From Bacteroidales bacterium (GTDB taxonomy: Bacteria; Bacteroidota; Bacteroidia; Bacteroidales; UBA10428), in contig JAFGOZ010000298.1 of the NCBI GenBank assembly GCA_016926235.1, forward strand, positions 1-5,993: DNA of 5,993 bases, given 5' to 3'. Each line of letters starts with the position of its first letter. The first letter of the stretch is position 1. The position numbers and the translations under genes were made by a program. This document shows positions 1-5,808 of the stretch, one piece after another. Under the pieces are notes generated by a model that saw only the letters and a list, made by a program, of their open reading frames with translations, was not told the origin of the DNA and searched no databases.

Positions 1-1
1 A

Positions 2-47
2 GTTGTGAATTGCTATCAAATTGTATTTTAACGATCTTTGACACAGC
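2..47 (+). CRISPR. Terminal type II-C CRISPR repeat (array continues off the left edge)
   Basis: A 46-nt unit starting GTTGTGAATTGCT and ending TTTGACACAGC. This is the general form of the long (46-48 nt) repeats in Bacteroidota type II-C arrays, which start GTTGTG and end ACAGC. The strongest support is internal: positions 3-27 pair with the anti-repeat at 5537-5560 as 12 bp, one bulged A (position 15), then 12 bp, and G2 can add a G-U pair. That pairing fixes the crRNA sense as the + strand, so the array runs toward cas2 and convergent with the cas operon. No second copy occurs in 48-155, so this is the cas-proximal end repeat, which may differ from the array consensus. Position 1 is probably the last base of a spacer. 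Spacers and leader are not visible, so the polarity of spacer acquisition cannot be judged. Confidence 0.85.
10..40 (+). promoter_or_regulatory. Possible promoter embedded in the CRISPR repeat
   Basis: Inside the repeat, TTG (10-12) is followed after 20 nt by GATCTTTG (33-40). This resembles the Bacteroidota promoter pattern of a TTG/TTTG box near -33 and TAnnTTTG near -7, with one mismatch (G for the first T of the -7 box). Initiation about 7 nt further on would fall at the repeat/spacer junction, as with the repeat-borne promoters known in Neisseria type II-C arrays. Function is inferred from pattern only. Confidence 0.3.
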
Positions 48-116
48 ATCCCTGACCTTTTAGGCTCATATACTGTGTTTTAGATTGTAAAACAGAATAA
101 AAAATTGAAGCTGTGT
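41..116 (+). other. Structured array trailer with nested inverted repeats
   Basis: The last 7 bases of the repeat, ACACAGC (41-47), are exactly complementary to GCTGTGT (110-116). Inside that pair lies a second perfect 7-bp hairpin, TGTTTTA (76-82) and TAAAACA (88-94), with a 5-nt loop. The outer stem ends where the array terminator hairpin begins at 117. The RNA downstream of the last repeat could therefore fold into a compact closed structure. No open frame of note lies here. The outer pairing spans 62 nt, so it is less certain than the inner hairpin. Confidence 0.4.
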
Positions 117-152
117 AACCGCCTTGTATCAATATACCGGGCGGTTTTTTTT
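117..152 (+). terminator. Rho-independent terminator of the CRISPR array transcript
   Basis: AACCGCC (117-123) pairs perfectly with GGCGGTT (140-146). The hairpin extends inward through GTAT (126-129) and ATAC (134-137), and a run of T covers 145-152. The T-run follows the stem only on the + strand, so this stops transcription coming from the array. It ends 3 nt before the cas2 stop codon, giving a tight convergent junction. There is no equivalent T-tract directly after the stem on the - strand. Confidence 0.85.
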
Positions 153-155
153 ACT

Positions 156-497
156 CTAAAAAAGCTCTAATTGTTGCGGAACATCAGGATTTCTGGCTTT
201 AGAATCTCCCCGATAAAACTCCATCATGCCGTACTGTTTATCTGTTAATGAAAATAAAATAATTTCACCTTTTTTTGGCAAAATGGCTTTTACCCTGCAC
301 ATGTGAATAGCGGCATTCTCCCTGCTGCTTGAGTGTCGAGTATAGATAGAATACTGTAACATTGTAAACCCATTCTTGAGTAGACTCTTCCTAAACTTTG
401 TATAATTCCTGCGATCTTTTTTAGTTTCCGTAGGCAAATCAAAAAATACAAAAACCCACATAACTCTATATTGATAAATGCGATCTGAACCACTCAT
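156..497 (-). CDS. cas2: CRISPR-associated endoribonuclease-fold protein Cas2 (type II-C)
   Basis: This 113-residue Cas2 is the scaffold of the Cas1-Cas2 spacer-integration complex, acting with Cas1 on DNA in the cytoplasm. The ferredoxin-like first strand is VFVFFDLP with the conserved Asp at residue 20. It is followed by PTETKKDRRNYTKFRKSLL and the QYSIYTRH strand typical of type II Cas2, then a conserved TDKQYGMMEFY segment at about 85-95. The length is slightly above the usual 90-110. The ATG at 497 shares one base with the cas1 TAA stop (TAATG), suggesting translational coupling. An internal Met13 would also keep the fold, but the 497 start matches the junction and the extended N-terminus of related proteins as I recall them. 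There is no Shine-Dalgarno sequence. The last five residues are QLELF, which resembles the sliding-clamp-binding pentapeptide. The identification is firm; the role of the tail is inference. Confidence 0.96.
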   Translation of the reverse strand: MSGSDRIYQYRVMWVFVFFDLPTETKKDRRNYTKFRKSLLKNGFTMLQYSIYTRHSSSRENAAIHMCRVKAILPKKGEIILFSLTDKQYGMMEFYRGDSKARNPDVPQQLELF

Positions 498-1396
498 TAC
501 TTAAGTATCGGGTAAATTAGTTTTCTTGTTTCACCTTCAAAGCACTGCATCAAGGAAGCCGTAGTGCGCTGCAGGCCAACCATCAAAGGACTTCTCTGAT
601 CTCCTATAGTGATATCTAAAGTCGGAATCTCTAATAATAGCTTCTTAATATTTGGTGATAACTCATCTAAATCCTCATACTTGCTAGCAATTTCAACAAC
701 CCTTTCATCAACGAAAGGACGGAAGGGTTCCATAATATCATCAGCGAGACAATATGGATTGTACTTATTTCTGTGGTGGATACCCATTGCTGTTAACAGA
801 CCACTTGCTACAAGTGAACGGGCAACCACAGCTCTTAAAATTGCATACCCGTAGTTTAAAAGATTATTAGGAGGCTCCCCGAACCGATGGCGCTTAAATA
901 TATCATTATCAAAGAACAATACTTTCCAATAGTATGATGCAGCCCTGCCTTCACAATTTTCAACATCATCACTTTTTACATTTGCAGATAAATAATGCAA
1001 CCTGGATGAGTCAAGTCCCAGCTTTTCCAGGAGAGATGCCTGATTATCGATTTTAGCTATCACCGTTTGCTGCCAGAGATTCTTCTTTAACGGGACTGAG
1101 GCCCCTAACTGATATCTGAGTTTTTCTGTATAGGCATTATGAACAGCTGTCGGCAGCATTAAGGAGAACGGAAGATGTCTGAGATCACAATTTATGATAA
1201 CGGCATTGTTCTCCGATAGAGCTGCTAATAATCCTTGAGTTATTGTGATCTGTGGATTATCCAATACCACAACTCCTATATCTTCGATAGGAACAGACTT
1301 GGATTCATTTTCGTCATCAGGATATTCAAGAACCATTTGTTCATTCTTTTTTTTCAAATAACTAGCTTTGCCTATATAGATAGTTCTTTTAATCAT
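497..1396 (-). CDS. cas1: CRISPR-associated integrase Cas1 (type II-C)
   Basis: This 299-residue Cas1 is the metal-dependent integrase that inserts new spacers at the array together with Cas2. The N-terminal beta domain (about 1-85) includes VPIEDIGVVVLDNPQITIT and the NNAVIINCD strand. The C-terminal helical domain holds the active site: Glu149 in NCEGRAASYYW, a His in GIHHRNKYNP (His208 by the G-x-x-H pattern), and the acidic DDIMEPFRPFVD segment with Glu223. These correspond to the conserved E-H-acidic triad of the family, and nothing essential is missing. The length is normal for type II Cas1 (about 290-305). The ATG lies 9 nt after the cas9 stop and the stop overlaps cas2 by one base, so the three genes form one transcription unit. 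The start has no Shine-Dalgarno sequence, as expected for Bacteroidota. The gene is intact with no sign of decay. Confidence 0.97.
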   Translation of the reverse strand: MIKRTIYIGKASYLKKKNEQMVLEYPDDENESKSVPIEDIGVVVLDNPQITITQGLLAALSENNAVIINCDLRHLPFSLMLPTAVHNAYTEKLRYQLGASVPLKKNLWQQTVIAKIDNQASLLEKLGLDSSRLHYLSANVKSDDVENCEGRAASYYWKVLFFDNDIFKRHRFGEPPNNLLNYGYAILRAVVARSLVASGLLTAMGIHHRNKYNPYCLADDIMEPFRPFVDERVVEIASKYEDLDELSPNIKKLLLEIPTLDITIGDQRSPLMVGLQRTTASLMQCFEGETRKLIYPILK

Positions 1397-1405
1397 GCCA
1401 AATGA

Positions 1406-4400
1406 CTAATATTCCCCAATTTTAATTATCTTACCCAGGTTGTTTAACTGCACTTTTACAACACCTTCCAGTTTTTGCGGGGCCCAAATAAAATAATATG
1501 ATTTCCCTGCCAATTCCTTTTTTGATTTAAGCATATCTCCATCAACTGCTTTAGTTTCAAAATGATGGTTAAAGACATAATTCTTTGTAGAAAGTTTTTG
1601 AACTCTGAATAAATTAGGACTGATGAATTTGAAATTCTCAGGATTTTTGAGATCAATTTCATTTGGATCAAAATTCTTAGACGGAAACACGAAATATTCA
1701 TTTTGTTTCATAGTAAAAAGGAATTCCCAGCCCATCTCATGCTGTTTGTTCACTATCGGGATTCCGGCATTTTTTCTATGAACAGCCTCATAAAACGATA
1801 CTACTTCTTCCTGAAGGTTTCCATCCTTATCTCTATATATAGCAACATGATGGTTATTACCGGTGCTAACAAAGTCTACCGGCTGTGGATTCCCTTTCTC
1901 ATCCAAAATAGGCCTGCCCAGATGATCTTTCTTATCATGAATTGGTGTGACATTCGTAACTCCTTTAATTCTCACTCTTTTAATTGAAATCCCCTTTGCC
2001 TTATTCAGCCATATTGGATTTGATTCAAGATTTGAAAATGCTTTTTGAGGATCACTTTCAAATTCCTTCAATCTATTTATAAGCATTTTTTGAATTCCTA
2101 AATCAATAACTTTTTCTATATCTTTTTCTGTTTTAAAGTTTGTTGGACTTACATCCTTTCTGATTGAATATATCTCCTCAAGCCATACCAGCTTAACCTT
2201 GTCAGGCACCTGCATCTTTAATTGTTCATCAAAATAAACTGGTTTCTTTGAAGGACTATTGCTTCCTCCAAATGCTTTTCTGGGATTAAATTCATTGTCT
2301 GACAGTCTTTTCAGTAAAGCTTCCCGATATTTTTTAATAGCAACCATTTGAATAGTTTCCAGGTCAAATAAGATCCCAACTTTTGCTGTCCTTGTATTAT
2401 ACCTTCTAAAACAACCATATACGGTTTCTTTGTGTAACTGGCCCCTGGGTGTAAGGGTAATCTGTTTATTGAATGAATCTTTTCCCCCTTTCCTTGTCTT
2501 GTTTACATTCCTTGTAGCGACTTTGTTTTTTGCCTTGAATGAAACTAATAAAGATTCCAAGTGTTTTTTCGCTTCTGATCTAAATTCTTCTAGCGGCATA
2601 GGAGGCTTAAATCTCAATCCATTGTGTCTGTCCCGATACAGTTCTTTCTTTTCGATTCCATAAATTGAACTTCCTTTATTGCTTCTGGCTTTTAAATTAT
2701 TCAAATATTGAACATGACTTCTTTTCGTAAAAGCAACTGTAAGGGCATCCATAGCATGGTGTCTGTGGTCATTTCGTTTCGTCCAATCAAGAATCCTTTC
2801 CTCTGATTGCCCATTTTTTTCTTCAATGGTTTCTGTAAGTCCTAACTCCCTGTATTTGGGCAGATTTAACTCCTTTAATACATCAATTAACTGCCAATCT
2901 TGCCTTAACCTGTCAGTGATACTGCCTGTAGTTGTATTCACTTCTCTAATTACTCCTTCAAGCATTTGTCTGGCTTTTTTTGCTATATACTGACTATCTC
3001 GCAATTCCCGGTCAATAAAACCTTCTGGAATTTTATCAGTTGTCATTAATAATTTATTATATTTTGCCTTGCTTATTTTACCCTTCTTATACAGATTTTC
3101 AACGCGCAGTACATACTGATTAAAATCTTCTTCACTCAAAGACTCCTTTAAGAAATCATATGCTGTCATATTTCCTTTATCAATATTTACCTGTCGAGAT
3201 GAAATAGTCTTATTTGAGAAAGAATCATCAAACAAACTTGCTTGAGGTATAATATGTTCAATATCAAACTCTTTAGAGAATAATTTTTCGCGGGGTATAT
3301 AAGTGTCCGTATAAAGAGTCTTATAACCGTTAGTCTCTAGTTCCCGGTATAGCTTAAATTTAATAATATCATTTCTGGTAACCTTCTTAATTTTAAATTC
3401 TTCTCTTAATAGCTCTGCTATTCCCTGGTGGTCCTTTTTTGCATTATTAATGTTTTTTGCAGCTTCCGCTCTTTCAGTTGAACTTTTCTTTAATTCCCTA
3501 GCCAGTTCGATACGAACCTCGTCAGGCTTGCCAAGATTCTGATCCTCAATTATCGCATTAACCAAATTTGCCATTTGATTCAAAATCTTTTCTACAACAG
3601 GATTGCGAAGACTATTCTTGGGTAAAAGCTCTAATCTTTCCATTAACAACCTGCTTTGCATTTCCTCTGCCGTCTTTGATGATGATTGATTGTAACCGGC
3701 ATATACACATGCAAGGTCATATGTATTTCCTTCTCTTAAGTAGGGAAGAATTTTCCTAATAGCTCTTGCACTTAGCCCTCCATAATCTGATTGCAATGGT
3801 ATATTAGATATCATTCTGGCATATTCCAGTTTAAAACCATATAAATCCCTCAGCTTATTTAAGAGTTTCTCATTCCCAAGTTTTGCATCACCTTCCTCAA
3901 ACGAATATACCAAGTGCCAGAGCTGATAATAGGGCTGTAATGCCAGTTTTTCATTATCTAATGATGAATTAAAGTTGAGAATCGTAGTGTTTATCCCAAG
4001 TTCAGAAAATATTGAATAAACAGCATCCCGGATTTCTACAGCATTCATTTTTAAAAAATCCATTTCGTAACCTTCCAGGTCAAGAATTTGCTGATATACG
4101 GAATAGAATGCTGCATTAGTTCTGTTTCCTTCAATCTCCTCGTAATTCAAGTCGAAATTTTTTGGTTTTTCAAATAGAAGCTTTAATACTTGTGACTTAT
4201 TGATGGAATTCTTATACTTCAATTCTTCAAACAACAATTCCTTTTGTTCCTGATCAAGTCTGAATTTCTCTCTATTTTCGCAATCTTCAGCCTCAAGATT
4301 ATTTAGAACCTGCCAAATCTTGAATTCCTGGAATAATGGTGAGGATTTTGGGATTACTTTATGGTGTTTTTCAAACTCACACTCACTTATTAAATGCTTT

Positions 4401-5512
4401 TGCGATTTTAATCTCCTTTGATAAAAAATAATAACATCCCTGATCTCTTCCTTAAGTTTTTTGTTTAATTCCTTATGAAAATTCTTTTGTAATTCCCAGA
4501 TTTTCTCGAATTCATCAAGATAATCCTGACGGTAAAATACTATATTTTTCAACTTTGAATGAGGATTTGAAGCCAACAATCTATATTGATATTGTCCAAC
4601 CGTTTCTTTATTAAAATAAAGCTCCTTGTTTCTATCGCTTATTACACCCAAATAACCACTGGATGAATACAGATCACTGTTTATATCAGCAATAACATAG
4701 GCAACTTCTTCAATACTTAATTGTTTTTCAATTGCCACACTCCTCCAAGAATAGGCCTGAATTTTAACCTCTCCTTTATTTCCCTTATTCTCGGCTGTGT
4801 CAATCTTATACTTTGTATGAAACTGTTTTGCAGTTTCACGCTTCCCTCTTCCTTTAACCTGCTTCTTAAATTCGTCTGTCAATACTTCAGGATAAAATTG
4901 TTTCTGAAACTGCCATACCAATTGAAATTCATTGTCAAGATCTGATCGGTAAAAATCAGGAACATATTTTTTTCCTTCTTTGAGTAACCGTAATACAAAT
5001 TGCCCCGGAGTTACCCTATCCTCATATAGCCGTTTTGCAATATCCATTCCATCTATTATACTCCCTTCTTCTTCGTTTTTCGCCTTACGGTTGCTTTTGT
5101 ATCCTCTTTTTTTGTTAATCATTAACAACACTCTGGCTAATTCATCTAGATCAATCTTCTCTGTTGCTGCTTTAGCTCTTAACCTATGTGTTTCAAAAGT
5201 TGTTTGTTTTCCTACCTCAGTCAGGATGGAGTTCTCATTAATAAATCCACCATGCTTTAATATATTTATTAGGTTCTCTCTTCTTTGCTTATATCTTTGA
5301 AGATTTCTTCTCATTCCTCTTTTCAAAGTCCTTTCTGCATTTATTGAGATCGACTTTCCTTTTTGAAAATCATTTTCCTCATCTACTGAGATAGGTACTA
5401 TTCTTACTCCCATTCTTTTAATTGAAGATTTCTCATCTTCATTTTCTGCTTCATGAACAAATGCCCAACCAATACTTGTTGTTCCGAGATCAAGTCCTAA
5501 TACTTTTTTCAT
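1406..5512 (-). CDS. cas9: CRISPR-associated RNA-guided endonuclease Cas9 (type II-C)
   Basis: This is the Cas9 effector, which cuts both strands of DNA matching the guide when bound to a crRNA-tracrRNA pair. I start it at the ATG at 5512 (1368 residues, MKKVLGLDLGTTSIGWAF). A TTG two codons upstream (5518) would add only Met-Lys. Domains: RuvC-I with Asp8; Arg-rich bridge helix at about 58-90 (AERTLKRGMRRNLQRYKQRR); REC lobe at about 90-650 with an internal duplication (111-219 and 256-358); RuvC-II with Glu669 in IELARE; HNH with DIEHIIPQ (His753) and Asn767 in SNK; RuvC-III with HHAMDALTVAF (His919, Asp922); WED and PAM-interacting regions from about 1000 to the end. All catalytic residues are present, so both nuclease sites should work. 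The absence of csn2 and cas4 and the family resemblance place it in II-C. It leads the cas9-cas1-cas2 operon, and its upstream DNA carries the tracrRNA gene on the other strand. The PAM cannot be read from this window. Confidence 0.97.
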   Translation of the reverse strand: MKKVLGLDLGTTSIGWAFVHEAENEDEKSSIKRMGVRIVPISVDEENDFQKGKSISINAERTLKRGMRRNLQRYKQRRENLINILKHGGFINENSILTEVGKQTTFETHRLRAKAATEKIDLDELARVLLMINKKRGYKSNRKAKNEEEGSIIDGMDIAKRLYEDRVTPGQFVLRLLKEGKKYVPDFYRSDLDNEFQLVWQFQKQFYPEVLTDEFKKQVKGRGKRETAKQFHTKYKIDTAENKGNKGEVKIQAYSWRSVAIEKQLSIEEVAYVIADINSDLYSSSGYLGVISDRNKELYFNKETVGQYQYRLLASNPHSKLKNIVFYRQDYLDEFEKIWELQKNFHKELNKKLKEEIRDVIIFYQRRLKSQKHLISECEFEKHHKVIPKSSPLFQEFKIWQVLNNLEAEDCENREKFRLDQEQKELLFEELKYKNSINKSQVLKLLFEKPKNFDLNYEEIEGNRTNAAFYSVYQQILDLEGYEMDFLKMNAVEIRDAVYSIFSELGINTTILNFNSSLDNEKLALQPYYQLWHLVYSFEEGDAKLGNEKLLNKLRDLYGFKLEYARMISNIPLQSDYGGLSARAIRKILPYLREGNTYDLACVYAGYNQSSSKTAEEMQSRLLMERLELLPKNSLRNPVVEKILNQMANLVNAIIEDQNLGKPDEVRIELARELKKSSTERAEAAKNINNAKKDHQGIAELLREEFKIKKVTRNDIIKFKLYRELETNGYKTLYTDTYIPREKLFSKEFDIEHIIPQASLFDDSFSNKTISSRQVNIDKGNMTAYDFLKESLSEEDFNQYVLRVENLYKKGKISKAKYNKLLMTTDKIPEGFIDRELRDSQYIAKKARQMLEGVIREVNTTTGSITDRLRQDWQLIDVLKELNLPKYRELGLTETIEEKNGQSEERILDWTKRNDHRHHAMDALTVAFTKRSHVQYLNNLKARSNKGSSIYGIEKKELYRDRHNGLRFKPPMPLEEFRSEAKKHLESLLVSFKAKNKVATRNVNKTRKGGKDSFNKQITLTPRGQLHKETVYGCFRRYNTRTAKVGILFDLETIQMVAIKKYREALLKRLSDNEFNPRKAFGGSNSPSKKPVYFDEQLKMQVPDKVKLVWLEEIYSIRKDVSPTNFKTEKDIEKVIDLGIQKMLINRLKEFESDPQKAFSNLESNPIWLNKAKGISIKRVRIKGVTNVTPIHDKKDHLGRPILDEKGNPQPVDFVSTGNNHHVAIYRDKDGNLQEEVVSFYEAVHRKNAGIPIVNKQHEMGWEFLFTMKQNEYFVFPSKNFDPNEIDLKNPENFKFISPNLFRVQKLSTKNYVFNHHFETKAVDGDMLKSKKELAGKSYYFIWAPQKLEGVVKVQLNNLGKIIKIGEY

Positions 5513-5528
5513 TTTCAATTTTTTTGTA

Positions 5529-5536
5529 TATATTTG
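5529..5536 (+). promoter_or_regulatory. Probable -7 box of the tracrRNA promoter
   Basis: TATATTTG exactly fits the Bacteroidota -7 consensus TAnnTTTG and sits directly before the anti-repeat on the tracrRNA strand. Initiation some 5-8 nt downstream would give an RNA starting near 5541-5544. The -33 position (about 5505-5509) is only a T-run, within the first codons of cas9, so the upstream box is weak. The site lies just 17 nt from the cas9 ATG, facing away from it. Confidence 0.5.
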
Positions 5537-5560
5537 AATACAATTTGAAGCAATTCACAA
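5537..5560 (+). repeat. Anti-repeat complementary to the CRISPR repeat
   Basis: The reverse complement reads TTGTGAATTGCT then TCAAATTGTATT. It matches repeat positions 3-14 and 16-27 with a single extra A in the repeat between them. T5561 can add a G-U pair with repeat position 2. Beyond 5537 the similarity to the repeat stops. Such a 24-nt match next to cas9 is the standard mark of a tracrRNA. Confidence 0.93.
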
Positions 5561-5617
5561 TAAGGATTATTCCGTTGTGAAAACATTTAAGGCGGTCCTT
5601 TCGAGGATCGCTTTTTT
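5541..5617 (+). ncRNA. tracrRNA of the type II-C system
   Basis: This trans-activating RNA pairs with the repeat part of the crRNA and anchors it in Cas9. In order it contains: the anti-repeat (to about 5561); a small nexus-like hairpin, GGA (5564-5566) with TCC (5571-5573) around a TTAT loop; a linker GTTGTGAAAACATTTAAG; and the terminator hairpin at 5592-5611 followed by T's. The predicted length is about 75 nt, short but normal for this group. The 5' end is inferred from the TATATTTG box at 5529-5536 and may be off by a few bases. The gene is divergent from cas9 and antisense to its upstream region. TTCACAA (5554-5560) and TTGTGAA (5575-5581) form a perfect 7-bp alternative stem enclosing the nexus, which would mask part of the anti-repeat until the crRNA pairs. 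Confidence 0.9.
5592..5617 (+). terminator. Rho-independent terminator of the tracrRNA
   Basis: GCGGTCCT (5592-5599) pairs with AGGATCGC (5604-5611) through 8 bp including one G-U. The loop is TTCG, a stable tetraloop, and six T's follow (5612-5617). It acts on the + strand only. In the RNA the same hairpin is probably the 3' structural element held by Cas9. Confidence 0.9.
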
Positions 5618-5633
5618 CTTCCATTTTAGTTTG

Positions 5634-5650
5634 GTTTATAATTAAACATA
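5634..5650 (-). promoter_or_regulatory. cas9: Candidate cas operon promoter region with small palindrome
   Basis: On the - strand, TATGTTTA (5650-5643) matches TAnnTTTG at all but the last fixed base. It overlaps a short inverted repeat, GTTTA (5634-5638) and TAAAC (5643-5647) with a 4-nt loop, that could serve as an operator. Initiation here would give cas9 a leader of about 125 nt running antisense through the whole tracrRNA gene. No clear -33 box is visible, so this is only a candidate. Confidence 0.2.
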
Positions 5651-5684
5651 ATCTGCAAAACCACACATTAAATTTATGACTTTA

Positions 5685-5792
5685 CTAGTATACTTTTGTC
5701 TGACGATTTAGAATTGCTTCTTTTTCAAATAGCTCATTATTAATATCTAACATTAAATATTCATCATCAATTTGGACTTTATTTTCTTTCAT
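5685..5792 (-). CDS. Hypothetical 35-residue protein or gene remnant
   Basis: An ATG at 5792 opens a frame starting MKENKVQIDDEYLMLDINNE, continuing LFEKEAILNRQTKVY and ending with TAG at 5685. I do not recognise it. The composition is protein-like: acidic and lysine-rich, with alternating hydrophobic residues in the first half that suggest a beta strand, then a helix-like LFEKEAIL. Its sudden end suggests the N-terminal part of a longer protein cut short by mutation. It faces the same way as cas9, about 170 bp upstream of it. A TATATTTG box on the same strand (5866-5859) could drive it. There is no Shine-Dalgarno sequence. It may be a chance frame. Confidence 0.3.
   Translation of the reverse strand: MKENKVQIDDEYLMLDINNELFEKEAILNRQTKVY
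5691..5698 (+). promoter_or_regulatory. Possible -7 promoter box facing right
   Basis: TACTTTTG fits the Bacteroidota TAnnTTTG consensus on the + strand, about 110 nt before the ATG at 5809 of the open-ended frame. There is no TTG box near -33. In DNA this AT-rich a match can occur by chance. Confidence 0.2.
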
Positions 5793-5808
5793 AACAGAGT
5801 TTATTAAA

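Noticed and set aside
48..155. Possible second repeat or further spacers between the repeat and cas2
   Set aside because: No second copy of the repeat start or of its middle portion occurs. The stretch is explained by hairpins and a terminator.
156..1396. A csn2 or cas4 gene, which would change the subtype
   Set aside because: The three cas genes are contiguous with 9-nt and 1-nt junctions, and the array repeat follows cas2 directly. Nothing resembling either gene is present.
609..5300. Several 60-106 codon open frames on the + strand opposite cas1 and cas9, and one overlapping cas9 on the - strand
   Set aside because: They lie wholly within well-supported genes, have no recognisable motifs, and have the hydrophobic or Ser/Leu/Phe-rich composition expected of shadows of AT-rich coding DNA.
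5516..5518. TTG as the cas9 start codon
   Set aside because: It adds only two residues before the ATG at 5512. The ATG gives the usual MKK-hydrophobic-GLDLGT start of the family.
5711..5730. GAATTGCT followed by a T-rich gap and TCAAAT, resembling part of the CRISPR repeat
   Set aside because: The match is only 8 bases before a 4-5 base insertion, lacks the GTTGTG start and the ACAGC end, and sits within the small - strand frame. It is most likely chance in AT-rich DNA.
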